Source of the DNA: Streptomyces sp. SKN60
GTDB lineage: Bacteria > Actinomycetota > Actinomycetes > Streptomycetales > Streptomycetaceae
Reading direction: 5' to 3'
NCBI RefSeq assembly: GCF_026236535.1
Contig: NZ_JAHTMW010000029.1
Span: 1 to 64,000 of the forward strand
Length of the DNA stretch: 64,000 nucleotides
The notes beneath the pieces are model-generated. The model did not search any database and was not told the origin of the DNA. It worked only from the letters and a program-made list of their open reading frames with translations. The position numbers and the translations under genes are program-made. Shown one piece after another: positions 55,972 through 64,000 of the stretch (position 1 is its first letter; every line of letters begins with the position of its first letter).

Positions 55972-57138
55972 ATGACCGTGCACGCCGACACCTTCCTGGA
56001 CCTGACCCAGCACGAGATCCAGGCGCTCCGCACCGAGTTCAACCTCGCCGACGCCCACACCCACCAGCGCCAGTCCGCCTCCCAGCACGGGATCGTCGAG
56101 CGGCTGCCGCAGCTGTGGTACGAGGCCGAGGAAGGCCTCCAGGCCACCTACGAACAGCGTTTCACCGAGGCCTTCTTCCGCCTCCACCGCCAGCCCACCG
56201 CACTGGAGAAGAACAAGACGCTGCTGTCCTACGCGGCGTCCATCTCCACCATGGTCGTGGCGATGTACCTCAAGCGGCAGCGCATGGCCGTGACCCTGGT
56301 CGAGCCCTGCTTCGACAACCTGCACGACGTGCTGTCGAACATGGGCGTGCCGCTCTACCCCATCGACGAGTCCGCGCTGCACGACGTCGACCGCATCTAC
56401 ACCGAGCTCAAGCGCCGGGTCCGCACCGACGCGCTCTTCCTCGTCGACCCCAACAACCCCACCGGCTTCAGCCTGATGTCGCACGGCCGCCGGGGCCTGG
56501 AGGAGGTCGTCCGGTACTGCAAGGACCACGACAAGCTCCTGGTCATCGACTTCTGCTTCGCGTCCTTCACGCTGTACGACGAGGAGCTCGCCCGCTTCGA
56601 CGTGTACGAGCTCCTGGAGAACTCCGGCGTCCGCTACCTGGTCATCGAGGACACCGGCAAGACCTGGCCCGTGCAGGACGCCAAGGCCGCGATGCTCACC
56701 GCCAGCGACGACATCAAGGAGGACGTGTACAACCTGCACACCAGCGTCCTGCTCAACGTCTCGCCCTTCGTCCTCAACATGCTGGCCGAGTACATAGAGA
56801 ACTCGGCCAAGGACGGCATGGCCTCGGTCCGCGACCTCCTCGACGTCAACCGGGCCGCGGTCAAGGAGGCCCTGGCCGGCACGATCCTGGAGTACCAGGA
56901 GCCGATCGCCAAGACCAGCGTGGCCTGGGCGAAGATCCGGCACCCCGAGCTGACCGCGACCGAGCTGCAGCGCGAACTGCGCGGCGAGGGCGTGTACGTG
57001 CTGCCCGGCCGCTTCTTCTTCTGGAACGAGCCCGGCAAGGGCGAGCCCTACATCCGGATGGCCCTGGCCCGCGAGCCGGAGATGTTCGCCGGGGCGATGA
57101 AGCGCCTGCGGGAGGTGCTGGACCGCTATGCCGGCTGA
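55972..57138 (+). CDS. rohP: RohP-like PLP-dependent arginine oxidase/hydroxylase
   Basis: A 388-residue fold-I aminotransferase-like protein. PLP contacts are in [20 protein letters not shown], and Lys230 in [10 protein letters not shown] forms the Schiff base. In azomycin synthesis RohP (as MppP in enduracididine synthesis) uses O2 and PLP to turn L-arginine into 4-hydroxy-2-ketoarginine. The assignment rests on the fold plus the adjacent RohR- and RohS-type genes. The ATG at 55972 has GGAGGA 6 bases upstream; a longer open frame upstream reads the regulatory region. Its end overlaps the next gene by 11 bp. Confidence 0.83.
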   Translation: MTVHADTFLDLTQHEIQALRTEFNLADAHTHQRQSASQHGIVERLPQLWYEAEEGLQATYEQRFTEAFFRLHRQPTALEKNKTLLSYAASISTMVVAMYLKRQRMAVTLVEPCFDNLHDVLSNMGVPLYPIDESALHDVDRIYTELKRRVRTDALFLVDPNNPTGFSLMSHGRRGLEEVVRYCKDHDKLLVIDFCFASFTLYDEELARFDVYELLENSGVRYLVIEDTGKTWPVQDAKAAMLTASDDIKEDVYNLHTSVLLNVSPFVLNMLAEYIENSAKDGMASVRDLLDVNRAAVKEALAGTILEYQEPIAKTSVAWAKIRHPELTATELQRELRGEGVYVLPGRFFFWNEPGKGEPYIRMALAREPEMFAGAMKRLREVLDRYAG

Positions 57139-57685
57139 CACGACCAGCACGACACCCCTCGACGACGCCGAGCCGTTCATCGACGCCGATCTCTTCCTCG
57201 GCATGAACAGCGCCGACGACGACGTCCGCATCGCCTGCAAGGCGTTCTTCGTCGAACGGCTCGGCGGGCGGGTGACGATGAGCCTGGAGCAGGTGGGTCG
57301 CTGCGACGACGTCATCTGGGGCTACTCGCGCGAACTCCAGGACCTCTACTACCCGTTCATGGACCACCTCCACACGGTCATGGACATCAGCCGGGAGGGG
57401 TACGAGCCCGCCGACGCGCAGCTCGCCCTCGCCGAGGACTCCGGCCTGCCCGCACGGCTGCCGTTCACCGACCGGCTGCTGCTCGCCCAGGTGATCCATC
57501 GCAAGGGCCTGCTCCACACGGCGGGCCCGCGCCTGGGCGCCTTCGGAGGGCTTCCGGTCCGCACGGTGGCCGCCCGGCCGGCCGGCGCGCCGGAGCCCTC
57601 CTTCCCCGAGCCGCTGGAGCGGCTCTACCGCACGTCGCTGGCCCTGCGCCTGCCCCTTCCCCCGTCCCTGCCCGAGGGAGCGTGA
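57128..57685 (+). CDS. Small protein in the RohQ position, function inferred
   Basis: A 185-residue protein opening with a polar stretch and then [40 protein letters not shown] and [14 protein letters not shown]. Acidic residues in FIDADLF and the RCDD turn look like a metal- or substrate-binding face; I do not recognise the fold from the sequence alone. In the azomycin pathway a separate protein, RohQ, closes guanidinoacetaldehyde to 2-aminoimidazole, and by gene order this is the candidate. It starts inside rohP and ends one base before the rohR start, so all are coupled. Confidence 0.6.
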   Translation: MPADTTSTTPLDDAEPFIDADLFLGMNSADDDVRIACKAFFVERLGGRVTMSLEQVGRCDDVIWGYSRELQDLYYPFMDHLHTVMDISREGYEPADAQLALAEDSGLPARLPFTDRLLLAQVIHRKGLLHTAGPRLGAFGGLPVRTVAARPAGAPEPSFPEPLERLYRTSLALRLPLPPSLPEGA

Positions 57686-57686
57686 G

Positions 57687-58484
57687 ATGTTCCAGGGAGT
57701 GATCGCGGCCCTGGTGACGCCGCTCTCGGAGACCGGAGAGGTCTCCGAGAGCGGGGTCGCCCGGCTGCTGGACAGCATCCGTCCGCACGTCGACGCCCTG
57801 CTGCCCAACCTCAGCACCGGCGAGGGCCGGTGGCTGACCGACCGCCAGTGGGAGGCCATGCTCACGGCGACCGTGAAGCACGCGGGTGGCCTGCCCGTCC
57901 TCGCCGGCGTGCTGCGCCCCACCACGGACCAGGTCCTGGAGCGGGCCCGGGTCGCCGCCGACCTCGGCGCGCACGGGCTCGTCAGCACCACCCCGTACGG
58001 CTCCGGCGTCACCCAGGACCAGATCCACCGGCACTTCGCCGAGCTCGACGCCCGCGCCGGGCTCCCGGTCGTCGCGTACCACGGCACCGAAGTCGCCGAC
58101 AACTGCGCCGACTTCGAGACGCTGCTGCGCATCTGCGAGCTGCCGTCGATCGTGGGCGTCAAGGACTCCTCCGGCAGCTCCGCCTTCACCCGGCGGCTCG
58201 TCGAGGCCGCGCCCGGCGCCCGCGTCTACGCCGGTCTCGAACACCTGCTGCTCGAGTCCGGGGCCGTCGACGGGTACGTGGTGGCGCTCGCCAACCTCGA
58301 ACCGGCGCTGTGCGCCGACCTGTTCGCCGGCCGGCTCGACGACCCGGCCGTGCGGCTGACCGAGGCCGTGGAGCGGTACGGCCTGGAGGAGGACGACTGG
58401 TACGTACGGGTCAAGACCGCGCTGTACGAGCGCAGCGTGCTGGAGACGGACCGGACCGTGGACACGGGAGAGGTCGGGGGATGA
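57687..58484 (+). CDS. rohR: RohR-like retro-aldolase, DHDPS/NAL family
   Basis: A 265-residue TIM-barrel class I aldolase. It opens MFQGVIAALVTPLSETGEVS, carries NLSTGEGRW in place of the usual GTTGE loop, a tyrosine in VVAYHG, and the Schiff-base Lys159 in IVGVKDSSGS. In the azomycin pathway RohR splits 4-hydroxy-2-ketoarginine to guanidinoacetaldehyde and pyruvate, the reverse of pyruvate aldol addition done by DHDPS. It is shorter than lysine-pathway DHDPS (about 295). Its stop overlaps the rohS start (ATGA). Confidence 0.82.
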   Translation: MFQGVIAALVTPLSETGEVSESGVARLLDSIRPHVDALLPNLSTGEGRWLTDRQWEAMLTATVKHAGGLPVLAGVLRPTTDQVLERARVAADLGAHGLVSTTPYGSGVTQDQIHRHFAELDARAGLPVVAYHGTEVADNCADFETLLRICELPSIVGVKDSSGSSAFTRRLVEAAPGARVYAGLEHLLLESGAVDGYVVALANLEPALCADLFAGRLDDPAVRLTEAVERYGLEEDDWYVRVKTALYERSVLETDRTVDTGEVGG

Positions 58485-59398
58485 AGGCAGCCACCACGAC
58501 GACGACAGACCGTGTGCCCGGCCCCCGCCCCGGCGGGGCCGACACCGACGCCAACGCCGACGCCAACGCCGAATCGGCGCACCGCGAGCTGTTCCGGCTC
58601 AACCGCTCCCGTCTCGACTCCCGGCTGCTCGCCCGGGTCGAGGAGATCGAGAAGGGCTGGATCCTGCCGCTGATCGACTCGGTCGAGGCGACCGGCGAGC
58701 CGGTGCCCGACCGGGCCGCCTGGCAGCGGCTGCTCGACGGGCTGCTCGCCGAGGAGCGCGAGCCGAGCCCGGCCGGCACGTATCTGGCCGACGAGGCGAG
58801 CCGCGAGGAATTCACGCTGGTGGTGCGGGAGTTCGCGCTCGACGGGCTGACCGAGGCGCAGAACTTCTTCCCCGCCGTGCCCCGGCTGCCGATCAAGTCG
58901 CAGATGGCGGTGATGCGGGTCCTCATCGACGAGTTCGGCTGCGGAAACCTCCAGCAGGCGCACTCCCAGCTCTATCGGCTGCTCCTGGCCGAGCTGGGTC
59001 TGCCGACCGAGCCGGAGCACTTCGTCGACACCACCGCGGACGAGACCTTCCAGTTCCTGAACGTCTTCTACTGGCTCACCCAGCGCGCCCCGCACGTCGA
59101 GTACTTCCTGGGCGCGCTCGCCTATCTGGAGGCCTCCATCCCGGACGCCTTCACCTACCAGGCGCGGGCCTGCGAGCGGCTCGGCATCGCGCACGGCCGC
59201 TACTACACCGAGCACCTGCACATCGACACCTTCCACATGCAGGAGATGCAGCTGGCCATCAAGGAGTACGAGGCGGCGCACGGCCTCGATCCGGCGCGGC
59301 TGTGGACGGGTGCCCGGCTGCTCTCCGGGCTGATCGGCGGCGCCTTCGACGCGGCCGTGGCCCGTGCGCGGGAGCTGGCCGGCGGGGCGGTGGCATGA
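58481..59398 (+). CDS. rohS: RohS-like heme-oxygenase-fold diiron N-oxygenase
   Basis: A 305-residue protein of the heme-oxygenase-like diiron oxidase family. After 30 disordered residues comes an all-helical domain. Candidate iron ligands are Glu125 (LTEAQ), Glu151 (IDEFGCG), His161, then His245, Asp249 and His252 in EHLHIDTFHMQE. The spacings 26, 10, 84, 4 and 3 nearly equal those of the diiron N-oxygenase SznF (26, 10, 86, 4, 3). In S. cattleya RohS oxidises 2-aminoimidazole to 2-nitroimidazole. It overlaps rohR and the next gene by 4 bp each. Confidence 0.85.
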   Translation: MKAATTTTTDRVPGPRPGGADTDANADANAESAHRELFRLNRSRLDSRLLARVEEIEKGWILPLIDSVEATGEPVPDRAAWQRLLDGLLAEEREPSPAGTYLADEASREEFTLVVREFALDGLTEAQNFFPAVPRLPIKSQMAVMRVLIDEFGCGNLQQAHSQLYRLLLAELGLPTEPEHFVDTTADETFQFLNVFYWLTQRAPHVEYFLGALAYLEASIPDAFTYQARACERLGIAHGRYYTEHLHIDTFHMQEMQLAIKEYEAAHGLDPARLWTGARLLSGLIGGAFDAAVARARELAGGAVA

Positions 59399-60732
59399 GC
59401 GCGCCCGATGAGAACAGGGCCCCCGAGCCCACCCCCGCACCGCCCCGCGAGCCCGTCCTCGAAGAGCTCCCCGGCGACCGGCTCCGGGTCCGCGTCGCCG
59501 GGCAGGAGTTCGTCGTCGGCGCCTCCTGCCCGCACCGCAAGGGCCGGCTCGTGCACGGTTACGTCAACCCGCGGACGCTGCGGATCAGCTGCCCGCTGCA
59601 CCACAGCGCCTTCGACCTGGCCACCGGCTGCCCGGCCGGCGGCCCGACCGAGGATCCGCTGCCGGTGTACCGGGCGGGCGTCTGGCCCGGCTACTACCGG
59701 GCCGAGGAGGTCTGGCTGCCCGCCTCGGAGCAACTGCTCGACTGGGGCGAGGAGTTCCACGAGCTGATGCTCGGCGACGACCTGCGCATGGCGGCCTTCA
59801 AGTCCGCCGTGACCGAGGCCGTACGCCCCGGGGACACCGTCCTCGACCTGGGCACCGGCACCGGCATCCTGGCCCTGTGGGCCTTGGAGGCCGGGGCCGC
59901 CAAGGTCTACGGCATCGACCTCAACGAGAAGGTCCTCGACGCGGCGGTCGAGCGGCTCGACGCGGCCGGCTTCGCCGACCGGTTCGAGCCACTCCTCGGC
60001 CTCTCCTTCGACCTGGAGCTGCCCGAGCGGGTCGACATCGTCGTCTCCGAGATCATGGGGAACCTCGCCGACAACGAGAACTTCTCCGCCATCCTCGACG
60101 ACGCCCGCGAACGGTTCCTGCGCCCCGGCGGCCTCATGCTGCCGCGGGTCGTCGACAGCTTCCTGGTGCCGGTGGCCGCCGAGGAGGCGCACGCGCAGCT
60201 GACCGGCGAGGGGCCGCGGGACGCGGGCGGGCCGGAGGCGTTCGCCGCCCTGCTCGCGGCGCGCGGCGCGAAGGACCCGTGCGCGCTGTACTACGACGTG
60301 ATCCTGCCGGTCGCCGGGCATCTCGCCTCGCCCCGGCTGGTCCGCCGCTACGAGCCCGAGCGGCCGGAGGCCGCCCCGACCTCGTACGACGTGCCGCTGG
60401 TCTACACGGTGCAGCGGGACGGCGTGCTCACCGGCTTCAAGGGGTACTTCGCCGCCCGGCTCTCCGAGACCGTCTCGCTGGACATCTCCGGCGACGACAT
60501 CGCGGGCCGCACCACCTCCGACAGCTGGAAGCACTGCTACCTGCCGATCGAGCGGCCGGTACGGGTGCGGCGCGGCGACCGGATCGCGATGACCCTGGCC
60601 CGGGCGGCGGGCCGCGACGGCAGCCCCTTCGGCCAGACGTACACGTGGAAGGGGCGGGTCCTCTCCGGCACCCGGGTGGTGGCCGAATTCGATCACAGCA
60701 CCGGGACCGTCGAAACCGCCCCGTCCGACTAG
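59395..60732 (+). CDS. Fusion of a Rieske [2Fe-2S] domain and a PRMT-like methyltransferase
   Basis: A 445-residue two-domain protein. Residues 1-115 form a Rieske ferredoxin-like domain with Cys45-x-His47 and Cys66-x2-His69. The rest is a class I SAM methyltransferase of the protein-arginine-methyltransferase type: VLDLGTGTGILALW (motif I), GIDLN (acidic ribose contact), and the double-E loop with Glu219 (SEIMG) and Glu228 (DNENF), nine residues apart as in PRMT1. The THW loop is changed to DSWKH. A beta-barrel follows. It may methylate a guanidine or cyclic guanidine while the Rieske domain passes electrons, perhaps to RohS. Translation is coupled to rohS. Confidence 0.8.
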   Translation: MSAPDENRAPEPTPAPPREPVLEELPGDRLRVRVAGQEFVVGASCPHRKGRLVHGYVNPRTLRISCPLHHSAFDLATGCPAGGPTEDPLPVYRAGVWPGYYRAEEVWLPASEQLLDWGEEFHELMLGDDLRMAAFKSAVTEAVRPGDTVLDLGTGTGILALWALEAGAAKVYGIDLNEKVLDAAVERLDAAGFADRFEPLLGLSFDLELPERVDIVVSEIMGNLADNENFSAILDDARERFLRPGGLMLPRVVDSFLVPVAAEEAHAQLTGEGPRDAGGPEAFAALLAARGAKDPCALYYDVILPVAGHLASPRLVRRYEPERPEAAPTSYDVPLVYTVQRDGVLTGFKGYFAARLSETVSLDISGDDIAGRTTSDSWKHCYLPIERPVRVRRGDRIAMTLARAAGRDGSPFGQTYTWKGRVLSGTRVVAEFDHSTGTVETAPSD

Positions 60733-60776
60733 TCGTCCAGCACAACAACCAATCACCACGGGGGAGTTCACCAAGG

Positions 60777-63700
60777 ATGACGATCAGCACAGGAAGCACC
60801 TCTCAGGGCGCGACGGAGCGGCACCCGGACGGGCGGCCGGTCCGTACGTACGACGTCGTGGCCCTCAACGTCCCGATCGCGTACAACGCCTTCGGCGACC
60901 ACGACCGCAACGGCGCGCTCTACACGCTCGCCTCGGACGCGCCGGAGCTGCGGGAGCTCGCGGCCTCCTGGCCGCAGCCGTTCCCCAGCTATCTGGAGCA
61001 CCCCGAGCTGGTGCCCGGTCCGCACCCGCTCGCCCGCCCGCTGGTCCTGCGGGTCCGGCGCGGCGAGCGGCTGCGGGTGCGGCTGACCAACGAGCTCTCG
61101 CGGCGGGTCGGCATCACCCTGCAGGGCGTGCGGTACGACGTGCGCACGACGGACGGCCTGGCGGCGGGCGCGAACCCGGACACGAGCGTGGCGCCGGGCG
61201 ACACCCGGGTGTACGAGTGGCTGTGCGAGCACGAGGGCGTGTTCCACTTCGGCGACATGTCCGACGCGCGGGGCGAGGGCTCGCAGAGCCACGGCATGGT
61301 CGGCGCGGTGGTGGTCGAGGCGCCGGAGGCGACCTGGACCGACCCGGAGACGGGCGGGCCGCTGGCCACCGGCCTGTACGCGGACGTGCACCTCCCGGAC
61401 CGCAGCTTCCGCGAGTTCGTGGTCTTCATGATGGAGTACCCGAGCAACGACAACCCGGTGACGCCGCCGCCGATGCCGGGGCACGGAGGCGGGCACGGCG
61501 GGCACGACGGCGGGAGCGGCGAGGGCGGGCACGAGGGGCACGCACTGGCCGCCGAGGTCGGCGCCGGCGCCGACGCCTCCGCTCCGGGCTTCGAGAACGG
61601 CATCTACCGCCCCTCCGCCACCGGCGCCCCGGCGCTCCGCCCCGGCACCTCCGACACCATCGACGACCTCACCCCGCTCAACAACGCGATGCTGCCGGTC
61701 AACCACCGCATCGAGCCGATGGAGTGGCGGATGTACCGCTACCACCGGCTCCTGGAGCAGGGGAAGATCGACCCGGTCCGCGACGCCATGATCGGCGAGG
61801 AGATGCACCACAGCTCCTGGCTGTTCGGCGACCCGGCGACGCCCGTACTGCGCGGCTACTCCGGCGACCCGACCGTGATCCGCCTGGTCCACGGCGGCAT
61901 GCGCGACACCCATGTCTTCCACACCCACCTGCACCAGTGGCGGGTGCGCGCGGAGGACGAGAACGCGCCGATCGTCGACTCGGTCAGCATCGGCCCGCAG
62001 GAGGCCATGACCCTCGAACTCATCGGCGGTCTCGGGTCGAAGCAGGGCGCGGTCGGCGACTCGATCTGGCACTGCCACATGTACGTCCACTTCCACATGG
62101 GCATGTGGGGCCTGTTCCGGATCTTCGACACCCTCCAGGACGGCACCGGTCACTACCCCGACGGGCGGCCCGTGCAGGCGCTCGTACCGCTCCCCCATCG
62201 TGCGGCGCCGCCGGAGCCGACGCCCGAGCGGCCCGGCTTCCCCGGCTTCATCACCCAGTCGGCGACCTTCCCGCAGAAGAACCCGCGGCCGCCGCGGACC
62301 CCGCTGCAGCCGCCGGGCATGGGCCGGGAGCCCACTCCTCTGGAGCTCGCCGCGTTCGTGGACGACCCGCAGCCCGGCGAGGCGTTCACGAAGATCGGGC
62401 CGGGGGACGCGCCCGTACGCCGCTTCCACCTGGTCGTCACCAACGGCACGCTCTACTACCACGGGGACCCGACCGACGAGCACGCCACGACCTGGCACGA
62501 CCACAACGCCCACTTCTACGTCCTTGCCGAGGAGATCGAGGAGGCCGGCGGCCTGGAGGAGTTCAAGCGGCAACTGGCGGCGGGCGAGCGCACGTTGGAG
62601 CCGCTGGTCATCCGGGCCAACAAGGGCGAGGTCCTGGAACTCACCCTCACCAACGCCCTGCCGCCCGGCCCGCAGAAGGAGTCGGCGTTCGACGCGCCGC
62701 TGCCCTTCCAGCCCGAACTCGGCCTGCACACCCACCTGGTGAAGTACGACCCGCTGGTCTCCGACGGCTCGGCGGTGGGCTGGAACTACCTGTCCGCGAC
62801 CACGACCGCCGACCAGGGCGAGGAGGCGTTCGGGCAGTACAACTCGTGGACGTACCGCTGGTACGTGGACGAGGAGTTCGGCACCGTCCTCTTCCACGAC
62901 CATCTGCTCGCCAACTACCGCCAGCGGCACGGTCTGTTCGGCGCGCTGATGGCCGAGCCGGAGGGCGCGACCTGGGTGTCGCCGGAGGATCACGGCAAGG
63001 AGCTGCGGCGCGGTACGCAGGCGGTCGTCAAGCTCGCCGACGGCACGTCGCACCGCGAACTGGTCCTGGCCATCGGCGACTTCGTGCCGATGGTGCGGCA
63101 CGGGCACGGCGACCACGGCGGGCCGATCAATCCGCCGCCGGCCCCCGGCGCGCCCGACGACCAGGGCGTGATGGGCGTCAACTACCGCAGCGAGCCGCTG
63201 TCCGAGCGGGGCGGGGACCCGGCGCACTGGTTCTCCAGCGCCGAACACGGCGACCCGGGCACGCCGCTGCTTCGCGGCTACCCCGGCGAGGACCTGCGCG
63301 TGCACGTCGTGCAGGGCTCGCACGACCTCCAGCACAGTTTCACGATCTCCGGGGCACGCTGGCGGGAGTGGGCGGGCCGGGAGGACACCGCCTGGCGCAA
63401 CCAGCAGACCTTCGGCATCTCGAACGTCGCCCAGATGCGGCTCGCCCCGACGCTGAGCGCCGGCGACCACCTGTGGTCGTTCAGCGCGGGCAACGACCTG
63501 TGGCTGGGCTGCTGGGGTCTGCTGCGGCTGCACGAGCGCCCGCAGGCGGACCTGCCGCCGCTGCTGAGCCCGGGGCACCCGGCGCCGGTGCCGGCACCGG
63601 TGCCGCTTCCGCCGCGCCGCCGGGTGCGACGGCACACCGTACGGGCCCGTTCCCAGGTCATCGAGTACAGCCCGCTGCGCACCGACCCGTACGGGCTCGT

Positions 63701-64000
63701 GTTCAGCGCCGAGGGGGACGGCGGCCCGGAGGAGGGCCCGCTGGTGCTGCGCTGCCGGGCCGGCGAGTGGGTGGAGGTCACCCTGGTGAACGAACTGGAC
63801 GGGCCGCCGCCCGCCAGCCCGCTGGACCCGCGGCTGATGAACGAGGCCGACCCGGGAGCCCGTACGGTCTCCGGCCGGGTCTCGCTGCACCCCACCCTGC
63901 TCGACTTCGACGTGCGGACGGACGACGGCGCGCACGTCGGCCGCAACTCCGACTCGACGGTGAAGCCGGGATCCTCGCGGACCTACCGCTGGTTCGCCGG
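60777..64000 (+). CDS. Very large multicopper oxidase, MnxG-like (3' end outside window)
   Basis: At least 1,074 residues are open to the window end, far more than the about 500 of normal multicopper oxidases. Cupredoxin repeats carry HVFHTHLHQW (about residue 380), the type 1 copper motif HCHMYVHFHMGMWG (about 430), TTWHDHNAHF, LGLHTHL and HDHLLANYRQRHGLFG. A His/Gly-rich loop GHGGGHGGHDGG lies near residue 235. There is no signal peptide, so it may act in the cytoplasm. MnxG-type oxidases oxidise Mn or organic substrates. It begins 44 bp after the fusion gene and is likely in the same operon. Confidence 0.82.
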   Translation, partial: MTISTGSTSQGATERHPDGRPVRTYDVVALNVPIAYNAFGDHDRNGALYTLASDAPELRELAASWPQPFPSYLEHPELVPGPHPLARPLVLRVRRGERLRVRLTNELSRRVGITLQGVRYDVRTTDGLAAGANPDTSVAPGDTRVYEWLCEHEGVFHFGDMSDARGEGSQSHGMVGAVVVEAPEATWTDPETGGPLATGLYADVHLPDRSFREFVVFMMEYPSNDNPVTPPPMPGHGGGHGGHDGGSGEGGHEGHALAAEVGAGADASAPGFENGIYRPSATGAPALRPGTSDTIDDLTPLNNAMLPVNHRIEPMEWRMYRYHRLLEQGKIDPVRDAMIGEEMHHSSWLFGDPATPVLRGYSGDPTVIRLVHGGMRDTHVFHTHLHQWRVRAEDENAPIVDSVSIGPQEAMTLELIGGLGSKQGAVGDSIWHCHMYVHFHMGMWGLFRIFDTLQDGTGHYPDGRPVQALVPLPHRAAPPEPTPERPGFPGFITQSATFPQKNPRPPRTPLQPPGMGREPTPLELAAFVDDPQPGEAFTKIGPGDAPVRRFHLVVTNGTLYYHGDPTDEHATTWHDHNAHFYVLAEEIEEAGGLEEFKRQLAAGERTLEPLVIRANKGEVLELTLTNALPPGPQKESAFDAPLPFQPELGLHTHLVKYDPLVSDGSAVGWNYLSATTTADQGEEAFGQYNSWTYRWYVDEEFGTVLFHDHLLANYRQRHGLFGALMAEPEGATWVSPEDHGKELRRGTQAVVKLADGTSHRELVLAIGDFVPMVRHGHGDHGGPINPPPAPGAPDDQGVMGVNYRSEPLSERGGDPAHWFSSAEHGDPGTPLLRGYPGEDLRVHVVQGSHDLQHSFTISGARWREWAGREDTAWRNQQTFGISNVAQMRLAPTLSAGDHLWSFSAGNDLWLGCWGLLRLHERPQADLPPLLSPGHPAPVPAPVPLPPRRRVRRHTVRARSQVIEYSPLRTDPYGLVFSAEGDGGPEEGPLVLRCRAGEWVEVTLVNELDGPPPASPLDPRLMNEADPGARTVSGRVSLHPTLLDFDVRTDDGAHVGRNSDSTVKPGSSRTYRWFA

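Noticed and set aside
55972-57138. Ordinary aspartate/aromatic aminotransferase
   Set aside because: The fold fits, but the coupled aldolase and diiron N-oxygenase match the RohP pathway; an alignment to RohP/MppP would settle it.
57687-58484. Lysine-pathway dihydrodipicolinate synthase (dapA)
   Set aside because: The GTTGE loop is changed, the protein is short, and it is locked into the RohP/RohS-type operon rather than lysine genes.
60768-63935. A minus-strand open frame of about 1,055 codons
   Set aside because: It is the mirror of the multicopper oxidase gene. The plus-strand reading has clear copper motifs and operon context; the reverse reading is Arg/Val/Leu-rich with no family features.

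Overview
This window is a GC-rich actinobacterial chromosome segment, almost certainly from Streptomyces. The signs are the scy-filP polarity genes, leaderless promoters with TANNNT -10 boxes, a DasR-type chitinase promoter, a Rho with a long Arg/Gly/Gln-rich insert, and the gene order atpIBEFHAGDC / wecA-like / glyA / tsaC / prmC / prfA / rpmE / LCP / rho / thrBC-hom-lysA. No plasmid, phage, integrase, transposase or CRISPR signal was seen.

Layout. 1-6609: 3' end of scy, then filP, then two paralogous ABC exporter pairs. 6631-13000: small conserved proteins, a luciferase-like flavoprotein, nucS mismatch endonuclease, an 895-aa membrane-anchored ATPase and a STAS protein. 13234-17849: a 3-hydroxyacyl-CoA dehydrogenase, then a perfect CsoR-type palindrome driving a three-gene operon in which two genes are broken (EamA transporter, cysteine desulfurase), then a TetR regulator with its divergent ABC exporter. 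19506-24779: a PduO-type adenosyltransferase with a recombination scar at its 3' end, a membrane protein whose tail reads through that scar, a two-component system and a GH18 chitinase. 24857-33327: DUF2550 protein and the complete F1Fo ATP synthase operon on the minus strand, with strong hairpins between atpD and atpC. 33611-50720: a long minus-strand housekeeping block (cell wall, glycine/serine, t6A, translation termination, L31, Rho, threonine and lysine synthesis, a catalytic-core-less arginyl-tRNA synthetase relative, a receiver-domain protein). 50888: tRNA-Arg(CCG). 51344-55331: strain-variable small genes (unrecognised helical protein, a broken gene, MarR with rhodanese and YceI, TetR).

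The most interesting part is 55972-64000, a tightly coupled plus-strand operon. Its enzymes match the azomycin (2-nitroimidazole) pathway known from Streptomyces cattleya: a RohP-type PLP arginine oxidase/hydroxylase, a small protein in the RohQ position, a RohR-type aldolase of the DHDPS family, and a RohS-type heme-oxygenase-like diiron N-oxygenase with all six metal ligands at the expected spacing. It continues with an unusual fusion of a Rieske [2Fe-2S] domain to a protein-arginine-methyltransferase-like domain, and with a very large multicopper oxidase that runs off the window end. The operon probably turns L-arginine into 2-aminoimidazole and a 2-nitroimidazole; the last two genes suggest a tailoring or self-handling branch that I do not know to be described. 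A divergent TetR gene and an unusual repeat-rich promoter region precede it.

Short tandem repeats (11-18 bp units) sit repeatedly at or near gene ends in this strain, and a 39-bp hairpin repeat occurs twice.
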